Positions 8,736 to 17,150 of a stretch of 64,000 nt of DNA are shown in pieces; the stretch's first letter is position 1; each line of letters starts with the position of its first letter. The notes beneath the pieces are model-generated. The model worked only from the letters and a program-made list of their open reading frames with translations, was not told the DNA's origin and made no database searches. This stretch comes from SXRF01 sp039808985 (GTDB lineage Bacteria; Pseudomonadota; Alphaproteobacteria; Rickettsiales; SXRF01). The stretch is from contig JBDHUC010000006.1 of the NCBI GenBank assembly GCA_039808985.1, positions 22,408 to 86,407 of the forward strand, in the 5' to 3' direction. A program made the position numbers and the translations under genes.

Positions 8736-10206
8736 CAATAGTTTTTCGTATTTCTGCTAAAGAAATGGGTTTCAGCAACTTACCATCAACAAAAACGGTT
8801 TCTAGTAACCCCTGATTTTCTTGCTCTTCTGTTTGCTTATCATGCAATACTAAAGCTTTACCTTCTTGCTCGATACGAAGCAATCCTCTCGCCGATTTTT
8901 TAGTGCCGGAATCGGTTTTTGGGGACTTGAATATGTCGCGGCGTTCTCCATTCACCACGCCGCTGGTGGCCTTCATGGCAAAGCCGAAATTATCACGGGT
9001 TACATATTGATAGGTATAGGAGCCAACACCGAATACGACGTTGCCAGAGGCAAAACCCTTAGCTTCCAGATTTTTTAGTATCGTCTGCGCTCGTTCGAGT
9101 GTAATGGAGTCGCCGTAAATAAGGCCGATATGAGGATCGAGCATCTTATAGCCTTTGTCCGTTACCGTACCGCCGAAAACATCCCACAAACATTCTATCG
9201 CACCTTTATATTCCGGGCTGTCTTTTGGCGCTTCCAGGTCCCCCGCTACGATCTTAACCGGATCGCCGCTATCGGGGCGGATAACTAGTTTTCCTTCACG
9301 TTTCAATATTTCATTTTTCATTTCTACGGTATACTCCGTTACAACTTTCCAGAAATCCCATGTGTCAGAAACAATTGAAACGATACCGCTTGGATATAAA
9401 TTGTTGATCAGTCTGCGAAATGTGGCAAGCTCTCCATCCGGCATACCCATGCACATGACTGAATGTTCGGTAGCAGGCACTGAACAGCCCAGCATTTCTT
9501 TTTCGGCATCGGCGTAGTAATAATCTTCAGCCAGATCAATGCCAGGAACGGTATCGGTACCCCAGAAAGAAGTTAAGTGCGCGGCACCGCTTATTGCCGA
9601 ATCCTGAAGGCTCGACATGCCACGGAATGAAAAGTCGTGTGCCTGGAACTGTACGAATTCTTTGGGGGTGCCGGTTTTTTCCGCGTATTGCATCAAAAGT
9701 TTCTTATACTCAAAAGCGGTGGTTGCCGAGGTTACCGGTTTCCACAGATAACAGGAAATCACGCTTTCGATGTAATTGGTAAGCCAGAAAAAATCTGGGT
9801 GGGTGTTGACGATAGTGAGTACCGGCACGCCGATTGGCACACGCGTTCCCTCAGAAAGTGCTTTGATTTTTATAGGTAGATATCCGAGGTCGTGTAATGC
9901 TGCAATATGCGATACATCAATGGAATCCTTACCCAGGGAAAAATCCATACGCCTTTTATAAGCAGCAACCACTTTGTTTTTATCCTTGTTAAAGAATTGC
10001 TCATTCCAGGAATTGATAAGAAAATCCTGGATAAAATATTGCAAACCAAAGAATACTATTTTGTTATCATAATTATTCTTTAGCACTTTGGCCAGGCTGG
10101 CACTGCGTGGGGTAAAGTTCGCATATACCTCGGTGGTTCCTTCCGGATATTGGCGGCGGTGGTCGGTTTTATAAAAATCTATGGCTGTTAGTGGATTCGC
10201 ACGCAT
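8722..10206 (-). CDS. nadV: Nicotinamide phosphoribosyltransferase (NAMPT/NadV type)
   Basis: A 494-residue enzyme that makes nicotinamide mononucleotide from nicotinamide and PRPP. The N-terminus (ANPLTAIDFYKTDHRRQYP, then YANFTPRS) and the core (QAHDFSFRGMSSLQDSA, LVIRPDSGDPVKI, GLIYGDSITLERA, FGVGSYTYQYVTRDNFGFAMK) are characteristic of the NAMPT family rather than PncB. The length matches the family. The gene follows prs, which supplies its PRPP substrate, and overlaps nrtR. A clear RBS (GGAG) precedes the ATG. The trio prs-nadV-nrtR is a known NAD-salvage arrangement. Confidence 0.92.
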   Translation of the reverse strand: MRANPLTAIDFYKTDHRRQYPEGTTEVYANFTPRSASLAKVLKNNYDNKIVFFGLQYFIQDFLINSWNEQFFNKDKNKVVAAYKRRMDFSLGKDSIDVSHIAALHDLGYLPIKIKALSEGTRVPIGVPVLTIVNTHPDFFWLTNYIESVISCYLWKPVTSATTAFEYKKLLMQYAEKTGTPKEFVQFQAHDFSFRGMSSLQDSAISGAAHLTSFWGTDTVPGIDLAEDYYYADAEKEMLGCSVPATEHSVMCMGMPDGELATFRRLINNLYPSGIVSIVSDTWDFWKVVTEYTVEMKNEILKREGKLVIRPDSGDPVKIVAGDLEAPKDSPEYKGAIECLWDVFGGTVTDKGYKMLDPHIGLIYGDSITLERAQTILKNLEAKGFASGNVVFGVGSYTYQYVTRDNFGFAMKATSGVVNGERRDIFKSPKTDSGTKKSARGLLRIEQEGKALVLHDKQTEEQENQGLLETVFVDGKLLKPISLAEIRKTIDAEL

Positions 10207-10219
10207 GGGAATTCTCCTT

Positions 10220-11023
10220 TTATTTGCTGAATATGGTAAGAGTTGGGTTGTTTATTTCAGGGTCTTTAAGCATGGTATAATAACAATAAATATGCTTAAA
10301 ATGGGGTGATATCTCGCTAAGCCCCTGCGAGAAGATACCGTGCGTCACATAAAGATAAATATCACCTGCGCCGCCACCCTTTAATTCTTTCGCCAGTTCA
10401 ATAAATGTCCTGCCGCCATCGCATATATCATCCACGATCAGCAAATCACGGCCATTTACATCTGCATGTATTGCTGTAGCAGTGATATTGCCGGTCATGG
10501 TGTCGCGGGTTTTGCTGGAACAGAATACTTCTGCTGAAAGTAGCTTAGCCGCCATGCGCGTTTTCTTTTCTGCCCCGGCATCTGGCGAAACCAGAGCTAG
10601 CTTTTTATCAGCTACCATTTTTGCCAGATGGTTACTTACGATCTCCGCCAGTGGAATAATCTTGCAGTTATTAAGCAGGGCAGGGGTTACATCGGAATGC
10701 GGATCATAGATTGTAACGCTGGCACAATGTAAGCTGTTTATGATATCCGCCATTACCTTTACACTTAGAGATTCACCCTCATTACATACCCTGTCCTGCC
10801 GCGCGTATGGAAAGTAAGGGATGGTCAGGTTTATAACAGTGGCTGGATTTACCCGGCGTATGGCATCAACCGCAAGCATCAGGCACATGATATCATCGGA
10901 ACTGCTTAAGTGAGCGGTAATGCTGGTTTTATCGCTGATATCCGCAATATTTATTTTTATATGGCATTCCCCACCGGAAAATTGGAATGTTTCTAATTTT
11001 TTACCGTTTACAATAATTGGCAT
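10220..11023 (-). CDS. prs: Ribose-phosphate pyrophosphokinase, short form
   Basis: A 267-residue PRPP synthetase, clearly shorter than the housekeeping enzyme of about 315. It retains the catalytic ARQDRV segment, the DPHSD ribose-phosphate site, LVSPDAGAEKKTRMA, and the PRPP loop LLIVDDICDGGRTF. Short forms of this kind are common beside nadV in bacterial and phage NAD-salvage cassettes, where they provide dedicated PRPP. It lies 13 bases upstream of nadV and 10 bases downstream of the NAD-kinase-like gene, so all are in one operon. It probably does not replace a genomic Prs elsewhere. Confidence 0.9.
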   Translation of the reverse strand: MPIIVNGKKLETFQFSGGECHIKINIADISDKTSITAHLSSSDDIMCLMLAVDAIRRVNPATVINLTIPYFPYARQDRVCNEGESLSVKVMADIINSLHCASVTIYDPHSDVTPALLNNCKIIPLAEIVSNHLAKMVADKKLALVSPDAGAEKKTRMAAKLLSAEVFCSSKTRDTMTGNITATAIHADVNGRDLLIVDDICDGGRTFIELAKELKGGGAGDIYLYVTHGIFSQGLSEISPHFKHIYCYYTMLKDPEINNPTLTIFSK

Positions 11024-11033
11024 CGCTCGCTCC

Positions 11034-11960
11034 TTATATTACCAAATAACCTTTTTTATCCGCCACACTGACCGTTGCCATAGTACCGGAATTGAACTCA
11101 ATGCAATCCGATTCCACACCATCGCTGAAGATAACCCCGTTCTCAGCCATCATTGAAGTTACCTTCATATTATTATTTTTCTTTATGTTGCCGAATACTA
11201 GTTCAGTTCCTGTTACATTACTGGGAAATGGCTCCCTTACGCTATAACAAAGATGGTCAGCATCCCAGTCGAAGCCTTTGTATCGCTTGGCAGCGTGCTT
11301 CTGCCCGGCTATTCTATTGGCACCCGTCAGGATACTGCTTAGCCAGCCAGTTGAGCCAAGACCTGTGGAAATAATGATGCCACTGGAGGATTGTTGCTCT
11401 TTTCTATTATCCACCTCCAGCATATAGCGAGCTGAAGTATGGCTTTTGGGGCCAATAAAAATATCATTCACCCCATAAAGCATATGGCCATTATTCGTTT
11501 CAATCTTTGCAAATGTTATTTCTTTTCTTTTTCTTTTGTTATTATACAGTTCCATAACGATTGCAGCAGCATCAGGGGCGGTAAACGGTAGCAATACACC
11601 ATCCCAGCGCACCGGATCCGGGTTAATCGCTACCACTGCGTGATTGTCAAGATATTTAAGGGTGTTTGCAACCAGTCCATCCTGGCCGATAACTACGATC
11701 ATATCATTCTTTGCAAAAATGAAATTTGGCACATAGGAGCGATCAATAACCTGCACCCGGGCGATCTTCTGTAAATCAGCCTCAACCTTTGCAACTGCCC
11801 GTTTATAGATATGGTCTTCTTGCTGGTAATCAGAAAAATCCATCCCAAGATTCTCTACGTAAAACTTGGCCTGATCGATAGTATTGAATTTGACGATGAC
11901 CTCATCAAGCCGAGTTTTACGGGTAATTATTATGATCTTATTCTCAGTAAGCCTATGCAT
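11034..11960 (-). CDS. Divergent NAD-kinase-fold protein
   Basis: A 308-residue protein related to ATP-NAD kinases. The second-domain signature SSSGIIISTGLGSTGW matches the family's GSTA-type loop, and VNDIFIGPKSHTSARYMLEV occupies the usual N-E/D substrate segment. The normally invariant GGDGT nucleotide loop is replaced by GQDGL (in VVIGQDGLVANTLKYL), so canonical kinase activity is uncertain. It overlaps the SPFH gene by eight bases and precedes prs, suggesting co-translation with the SPFH protein and a role in NAD(P) handling. It may phosphorylate NAD, bind it as a sensor, or act on a related nucleotide. Confidence 0.7.
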   Translation of the reverse strand: MHRLTENKIIIITRKTRLDEVIVKFNTIDQAKFYVENLGMDFSDYQQEDHIYKRAVAKVEADLQKIARVQVIDRSYVPNFIFAKNDMIVVIGQDGLVANTLKYLDNHAVVAINPDPVRWDGVLLPFTAPDAAAIVMELYNNKRKRKEITFAKIETNNGHMLYGVNDIFIGPKSHTSARYMLEVDNRKEQQSSSGIIISTGLGSTGWLSSILTGANRIAGQKHAAKRYKGFDWDADHLCYSVREPFPSNVTGTELVFGNIKKNNNMKVTSMMAENGVIFSDGVESDCIEFNSGTMATVSVADKKGYLVI

Positions 11961-12915
11961 GGCTGGCCTGCATCAGCTGACCGAGAAGGTCAGGGGTTAT
12001 ATTAAGCTGACCGATCTTATTCGCATTTTCTGAGAGATCACGGAATGATGCAGCGATGAGTTGAGCTGGGTCCATCCCTACCATAGCTAGGGCCTGAATG
12101 GTTTTAGAATCGATCCGGCTTATTGCAGCCATGCTGGTTTCTATAGCATAGGCTTTCGCATCGGCTTCTTTTTTGCTATTTTCTACGACTATCGCTACCA
12201 GCTCTTCATTTTTCTTCTCAAGAATGATTTTACCGCTTATGTCAGCCTCCCGCATCTCACGGTTTTTTTCTTCTACCACCCGTTCAGTGAGCAATTCATT
12301 TTCCTTAATGGCACGTTCTTGCTCAATGGCTGAATTCCGGCGCTGATAAAGCGCATCGTCAGCTTGCTTAAGCAAAGATTCACGGGTTTCGGCCTCCAAT
12401 GCCCGGCTTGTTTCTTTATTGGCTTTTACCCCGAGGATAGAAAAACCTACTATCTCAATACCCAGCTTTTTCAATGAGCTTGAGTTCATCAGTTCCGAAT
12501 ACACCACCGCGGTTAGTTTTTCCCCACAGGAGATGGCTTCTTTCAAATTTAATTTTTCCAACTCTTTACGCAGTGATACCTGAACCAGGTTTACAATGCG
12601 TTTAGGAAGTTTTTTAGGATCATCAGAGATATATTCACCACGCACATTCAGGCTGTAGTTAAGCATCTGCGTAATAGCAGCCACATCAACGATCTTATAG
12701 GTTACCTGACCCTGTACGGTAACTTCCTGGAAATCTCCAGTCACCTCGCTGAACATGAATGGTACATCCTCACTGCCCATAGGTACAGAAACAAGGGAGG
12801 TGGATGGTGCATGATAGAATAGTGAAAGACCAAAACCTTCTTTGATAGCTTTCCCATTCCGAGATTTGATCAGGTATGTTGATGGATCAACTTTAACAAA
12901 TTTTACGCCGAACAT
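11953..12915 (-). CDS. SPFH (band 7/stomatin-like) domain protein
   Basis: A 320-residue protein with an SPFH domain over about residues 1-185 (VTVQGQVTYKIVD, then LVQVSLRKELEKLNLKEA and LKKLGIEIVGFSILGVKAN). A long charged coiled coil (about 190-265, rich in E, K and R) and a short hydrophobic C-terminal tail follow. No signal peptide or strong transmembrane helix is visible, so membrane contact would have to be peripheral. It is the first gene of the NAD operon, with RBS GGGAG eight bases before the ATG. SPFH proteins form oligomeric scaffolds; its partner is probably the overlapping NAD-kinase-like protein. Confidence 0.8.
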   Translation of the reverse strand: MFGVKFVKVDPSTYLIKSRNGKAIKEGFGLSLFYHAPSTSLVSVPMGSEDVPFMFSEVTGDFQEVTVQGQVTYKIVDVAAITQMLNYSLNVRGEYISDDPKKLPKRIVNLVQVSLRKELEKLNLKEAISCGEKLTAVVYSELMNSSSLKKLGIEIVGFSILGVKANKETSRALEAETRESLLKQADDALYQRRNSAIEQERAIKENELLTERVVEEKNREMREADISGKIILEKKNEELVAIVVENSKKEADAKAYAIETSMAAISRIDSKTIQALAMVGMDPAQLIAASFRDLSENANKIGQLNITPDLLGQLMQASHA

Positions 12916-12949
12916 TATTAATCTCCCATGTAGTTATTATTATGTTAAA

Positions 12950-12990
12950 TGGCTCACAGCCACAAATGAATAATGGCACAAGGCCATTAT
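12950..12990. promoter_or_regulatory. Paired palindromes upstream of the NAD operon; candidate operators
   Basis: Two perfect inverted repeats precede the SPFH gene. TGGCT/AGCCA spans 12950-12962 with a three-base spacer. ATAATGGC (12970-12977) and GCCATTAT (12983-12990) flank ACAAG. Their position 35-75 bases upstream of the first gene, and the presence of NrtR in the operon, make operator function plausible. The second palindrome shares the ACAAG loop with the repeats at 3901 and 42734, so it may instead be a repeat-family member, or the leftward terminator of the gene ending at 13083. Confidence 0.4.
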
Positions 12991-13082
12991 CATGTCAACT
13001 AAAATGCTAAATTTTATTAAAATATAAATATATTGTTAATATGCAGCATGTTATTCGTGTTGTGATTTTGCTAATACTGCGA

Positions 13083-14180
13083 TTAATGATTAATTGCCGT
13101 ATAAATCGGATAATCTTTTAATTCTTCCAGATATTCTTCAAGGCTGACCTTTGCCACGCAGGGATAAGCGCCTGGGGCAGGCAGTATTCCGGTAGCGATT
13201 TTCTTAGCAAGCACTATAGCTGGGATAGTAGGGATATAAGGCCCATAGCCATCTTTTGCGATTATAAACCATTCAATTTTATGTGGCGCGCCACCTGGCA
13301 CAGTACCGGATATAACCATATGCATGCCACCATCGGAACTGCCGAAACGGTCAAACCAGTTGCTGGCGGAAAGAAGTGCTGTCGCATATTTCGGTAAGTT
13401 CAATGGGACACCTATCCGCACCAGCCATGATATTGCCCATAGGCCCAAATGTAATGGCGCAAGCTGTAATCCGGCAGAAAATTGAATTGATTTTATGCCA
13501 TAGGCGGCTGGTAACAAGTCGAGATCAGGAATATCGCAATTCGCCATCCAGCGTTTGCCCAGGCCAGGATATTCCTGCCTATAAATATTCTGCCAACCAT
13601 AGGCACAGGAATTTCCTGCAAAGGGGGCAAGTGGTTTGCCTACATAAGTGAGAATACCTTTAGTGGTAGCCAGTCCGCGCTCGGCTTTCTGGCCTGGGCT
13701 GATGCCGAAGCGTAGTGCATGAATGCTGGTAAACTCATGTTTGAAATGTTCTAGCACGGCGGAGGAAAGCCCCGGTACAGTGCTGGCCCCACTGATGACA
13801 CTTACCCCATTAGCCTTTGCAGCCTCGTCTAGTTTTGTGATTCCGGTGACAAATGTCCGGCCATCGGCGAGGTCAATATAATGAATACCGCCTGCAATGC
13901 AGGTTTCTGCCACGTGATAGTCAGAAGTTTGAAAAGGACCGCATGTATTGACTACTGCGCAGGGCTGTATGATGCTGAGTTGTTTGGCGAGATCTTGCTT
14001 CACATCGAATATGGCAGCCTGAGCTGGCGATCCCAATTCTGACACCAGAATTTCAGCCTTTATGCGATTACGCCCAACAATAACGATCGGTATATGCGCC
14101 TTCACCAAAGCCTGCGCTATGCGCTTGCCGAAATTTCCATAACCACCAAGAATGAGCACTTTACGGTTCAAGCACAACAT
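13083..14180 (-). CDS. Saccharopine-dehydrogenase-like NAD(P)-binding protein
   Basis: A 365-residue oxidoreductase-type protein. The Rossmann fold is N-terminal (VLILGGYGNFGKRIAQAL, residues about 8-25). VVNTCGPFQTSDYHVAETC and GIHYIDLADGR match the saccharopine dehydrogenase NADP-binding family. A hydrophobic stretch near residues 240-265 suggests membrane association. Enzymes of this group act on varied substrates, so the reaction cannot be named. Its start overlaps the DCC-DUF4166 gene by 20 bases, and such dehydrogenases are often paired or fused with DUF4166, which supports a joint function. Confidence 0.75.
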   Translation of the reverse strand: MLCLNRKVLILGGYGNFGKRIAQALVKAHIPIVIVGRNRIKAEILVSELGSPAQAAIFDVKQDLAKQLSIIQPCAVVNTCGPFQTSDYHVAETCIAGGIHYIDLADGRTFVTGITKLDEAAKANGVSVISGASTVPGLSSAVLEHFKHEFTSIHALRFGISPGQKAERGLATTKGILTYVGKPLAPFAGNSCAYGWQNIYRQEYPGLGKRWMANCDIPDLDLLPAAYGIKSIQFSAGLQLAPLHLGLWAISWLVRIGVPLNLPKYATALLSASNWFDRFGSSDGGMHMVISGTVPGGAPHKIEWFIIAKDGYGPYIPTIPAIVLAKKIATGILPAPGAYPCVAKVSLEEYLEELKDYPIYTAINH

Positions 14181-15189
14181 CCTTTACAGTGAAATCACCA
14201 GAATAGGCGTAAACTTCACCAAACCATGGGTGGCGAATATCCATATACATACGAAAATTGCTATCGCCAGTGGCTTCTTCTTCGGCATATCCTTTGCCAA
14301 ACAGCCAATGGAACGGAAAGTGTATATTCAAGCCAAACAACCGCCATACATAACCGCGATGAGTAAGTGTTACCTTGTTGTTCGTAAATTGATAGGCCGC
14401 ACGCCAGCCAATACCCAGGCTCATATACTCGATGACCTCATTACCTCCCACCGGCATCATGCGCGAGAGGAAATGAAAAGGCGCTTTGCCTGGGAAGCGG
14501 AATTCACGATCAAAGCGGAAAACCCGTGAATCTGCTTCGCTGCGGAAGGTGACAGTTGTTGGAACATCTTGGCCCTGATATGGCACCAACAAGCCCGACC
14601 ATTTCAACAGTGGGGCAAAAAACCGCATCAGGCGTGATGCGCGTACTTCCATAAGGCCCTCTACTACTACCACATCATTGGTATAGGGCCGGTTCGCATA
14701 ATGTTGGTGCATCACTGCTGGCATAGTCTGCCACGCTTCACCAAAAATAGGTTGGAAAATAGGAGATTTATTGCCATTAGCCAGATTGCCAAGCTTAGGT
14801 TTGCCTTTTATATACATGAGAGCATTGCGTGTGCCACGCATTGCGGGATATAGCAGCTTTGCTATGTGCGGGGAGCTAAATAGCAAGGCATTCATGCGGT
14901 TAAACCAACCAATATTGCTTCCGAGCAGAGCCATGATAACAAGAGCATCAGCGCCATGGTAGTGACGTTCACCAAATTTTATGACCATGCCTTCATCAAG
15001 ATCGTATCCTAGTTCAGTTGCCTCGCGTACTAGTGGCTGATCCTTGCCTTCGCGCGCATTGATTAGGTGAAGCGAGCCGACTGCCTGGCGGATGCGCAGT
15101 GCATGAGCAGCGGTGGTGCAAATAGGGCAATCACCATCATATATGAAGTGCGCGTCGCCTTTTAATTTTTCTATCGCATCAGGTTCCAT
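14161..15189 (-). CDS. DCC-family thiol oxidoreductase fused to DUF4166
   Basis: A 342-residue two-domain protein. Residues about 10-125 are a DCC (DUF393) thioredoxin-like domain with the name-giving motif YDGDCPICTTA; ALRIRQAVGSLHLINAR and the later HYHGADALVIM are typical. Residues about 150-342 are DUF4166 (FGEAWQTMPAVMHQHY, with GNEVIEYMSLGIGWRA and FPFHWLFGKGYAEE). It precedes and overlaps the saccharopine-dehydrogenase-like gene. The DUF2269 gene diverges from only 17 bases away, so the three may form a functional cluster. The biochemical role is unknown. Confidence 0.72.
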   Translation of the reverse strand: MEPDAIEKLKGDAHFIYDGDCPICTTAAHALRIRQAVGSLHLINAREGKDQPLVREATELGYDLDEGMVIKFGERHYHGADALVIMALLGSNIGWFNRMNALLFSSPHIAKLLYPAMRGTRNALMYIKGKPKLGNLANGNKSPIFQPIFGEAWQTMPAVMHQHYANRPYTNDVVVVEGLMEVRASRLMRFFAPLLKWSGLLVPYQGQDVPTTVTFRSEADSRVFRFDREFRFPGKAPFHFLSRMMPVGGNEVIEYMSLGIGWRAAYQFTNNKVTLTHRGYVWRLFGLNIHFPFHWLFGKGYAEEEATGDSNFRMYMDIRHPWFGEVYAYSGDFTVKDVVLEP

Positions 15190-15206
15190 AATGCTAGTTA
15201 TAGCGC

Positions 15207-15674
15207 ATGGATTATCTTTTTCTCAAACTTATTCACATCATTAGCGCAACAATCCTGTTTGGCACCGGCATTGGCAGCGCTTTCTATATGTTCATGGCGA
15301 ACCGGCGGAAGGATATTGCCGGTATATATTTTGCTACTCGTTATGTCGTGATAGCGGATTGGATATTTACCACACCGAGCGTTATCGTGCAGCTTGCCAG
15401 CGGCATAGCGCTGGCCCATGAGTTAGGATTACCGCTGACTGAAGGATGGGTGTTCTGGGCGCTGATTCTTTACTCACTTGCCGGTGTTTGCTGGGTGCCA
15501 GTTGTCTGGCTACAGATTAAAATGCGCGATATGGCAAAGATAGCTATAGAAGCGGGGGATGCTTTACCTGAGCGCTACTGGCGGCTTGATCGCTGGTGGA
15601 TTATTTTAGGCTCTCTGGCTTTCCCAGCAATACTTGCCATAATAGGTTTAATGGTGATGAAGCCGGGTTTTTAA
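15207..15674 (+). CDS. DUF2269 family integral membrane protein
   Basis: A 155-residue polytopic membrane protein with about four transmembrane helices (residues 5-28, 45-70, 80-102, 128-150). HIISATILFGTGIGSAFYM is the typical DUF2269 opening, and PSVIVQLASGIALA and GWVFWALILY follow the family. It is divergent from the DCC-DUF4166 gene with 17 bases between start codons, which leaves room for little more than overlapping signals. The function of the family is not known to me. Confidence 0.75.
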   Translation: MDYLFLKLIHIISATILFGTGIGSAFYMFMANRRKDIAGIYFATRYVVIADWIFTTPSVIVQLASGIALAHELGLPLTEGWVFWALILYSLAGVCWVPVVWLQIKMRDMAKIAIEAGDALPERYWRLDRWWIILGSLAFPAILAIIGLMVMKPGF

Positions 15675-15713
15675 TAATTATGCCATCAAATGAAACCGCA
15701 ATTCGGAATAGGG

Positions 15714-15789
15714 TGGTGGGCCGTACTGGGGTCGAACCAGTGACCTATTGATTAAGAGTCAACCGCTCTACCAACTGAGCTAACGGCCC
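15714..15789 (-). tRNA. tRNA-Lys (anticodon CTT)
   Basis: Read on the minus strand, the acceptor stem GGGCCGT (from 15789) pairs perfectly with ACGGCCC (15724-15718). The anticodon stem GTTGA/TCAAT holds the loop CTCTTAA, giving anticodon CTT for AAG codons. The T loop TTCGACC and an encoded CCA (15716-15714) are present. The flanks 15675-15713 and 15790-15982 hold no gene that I can see; the latter is AT-rich and contains the usg promoter region. Confidence 0.95.
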
Positions 15790-15982
15790 AAAACTAAGGG
15801 ATTGCTTTATTTATTCTATTTATGGGGAATGTAAATAGCTTATTTCAAGGAAAGCTATTATAGCAGTTTTTTACAAAAACACCAGAAATTTAAATCGCCA
15901 TATCTCATCTTAATGAGCTGAAAACACTTAAAAATTTGCTATAATAAAACCAATAGTGATTGTTTTGTCCAGGAGGGATTAT

Positions 15983-16246
15983 ATGTCTGACTTTAACCTG
16001 ATGCTAAAAGATTACCGGCTTACGACTGCCGAAATCCTCTATCATTTGCCGGACTACCCGATGCTTCTGCAAACTTTCCTGTGGCAGGATCTGGATATTG
16101 CCCCTAAATATCCTGTTTTAAATAAATTCCTTAATTTCTGGGAGAAGAAAATAGATGGCAAGCTGCATTCGGTTAAAGTTGCAAGCAGCCAGATAATCAC
16201 ACCCGCCCAGTTCATATATTGCAAGGGCGAGCTTAATATTCACTAA
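15983..16246 (+). CDS. usg: Usg-family protein
   Basis: An 87-residue protein matching the small Usg family, widespread in alphaproteobacteria: SDFNLMLKDYRLTTAEILY, LLQTFLWQDLDIAPKYP and LNKFLNFWEKKIDGKLHSV. A strong RBS, AGGAGGG, lies seven bases before ATG 15983; an upstream in-frame start at 15956 lacks one. The family was named from its location upstream of a trpF-linked region, but its function is not established. Its stop codon overlaps that of yaaA tail to tail. Confidence 0.85.
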   Translation: MSDFNLMLKDYRLTTAEILYHLPDYPMLLQTFLWQDLDIAPKYPVLNKFLNFWEKKIDGKLHSVKVASSQIITPAQFIYCKGELNIH

Positions 16247-17016
16247 GCTTTGCTGCGGGTGAAAACATAATTAGCATCATCAGATAGCTTTTTATTAAAC
16301 CGGTATCCGTTTTTGCAAAACCCTGTTAGTTGCTGTTCTTTTTCAATACGGTTTTTTATTATATAATCGGCCATTACTCCACGGGCTTTTTTGGCGAATA
16401 ACCCTATTATCCGGTAGTCCTGCCCATGCTTTTCCTTGAATGTAATGTTAAGCAGTTTGCCGCTGAGCTCACTCTTATCTATGGCTGCGAAATATTCCTG
16501 TGATGCAAGATTTACAAGCAGGGGATTTTTTTGTTCTTCCATAGCAATATTAATAGACTTGGTAATTTTATTGCCCCAGAATTCATATAAATTTTTGCCT
16601 TTGGCATTTTCAAGAGCTATTCCCATTTCCAGCCGGTATGGCTGGATAAGGTCAAGCGGCTTAAGCAGCCCATATAACCCCGATAATATACGTATATGCT
16701 GCTGGGCAAATACGAAGTCTTTTTCGTTGTATTGTTTAATATCAATGGCTTCATAGACATCGCCTTTAAAAGCCAATATTGCCTGCCTGGCATTTTGCGG
16801 CGTAAAAGGAGTATGAAAATCTTTGTAACGTTGATAGTTAAGCTCGGCAAGCTTGCTGCTTATGCCCATTAATTCAGCTATTTCAGAATGGGGCTTTTGC
16901 TTGAGGTTTTTGATAAGTATACTGGATTCCTTCAAAAATTCGGGAATTGTGTAGCTTTCAGTTGCTTTCTTTGTTGTATAATCAAGTGTTTTTGATGGGG
17001 AAAGTACGATAATCAT
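16243..17016 (-). CDS. yaaA: Peroxide stress protein YaaA (UPF0246/DUF328)
   Basis: A 257-residue cytosolic protein. The opening IIVLSPSKTLDY and the core LSGLYGLLKPLDLIQPYRLEMG, split by the family's conserved charged residues, identify YaaA. LVNLASQEYFAAID and KHGQDYRIIGLFAKKARGVMADYI also fit. In E. coli, YaaA binds DNA and limits iron-driven oxidative damage under peroxide stress. The length is normal. It is convergent with usg and divergent from the Tad genes, with about 130 AT-rich bases upstream that probably hold both promoters. Confidence 0.9.
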   Translation of the reverse strand: MIIVLSPSKTLDYTTKKATESYTIPEFLKESSILIKNLKQKPHSEIAELMGISSKLAELNYQRYKDFHTPFTPQNARQAILAFKGDVYEAIDIKQYNEKDFVFAQQHIRILSGLYGLLKPLDLIQPYRLEMGIALENAKGKNLYEFWGNKITKSINIAMEEQKNPLLVNLASQEYFAAIDKSELSGKLLNITFKEKHGQDYRIIGLFAKKARGVMADYIIKNRIEKEQQLTGFCKNGYRFNKKLSDDANYVFTRSKA

Positions 17017-17150
17017 TAATAATCCGGCGAATTAGTTAAAATACATGTTACATTTTAACGTAATTTATATTATAGTTTATATAGGAAAATAATAGCCGGA
17101 TATGCTATTATCAACATAAATTTCTCTCAACTTAATATTAAGTTATAAAA

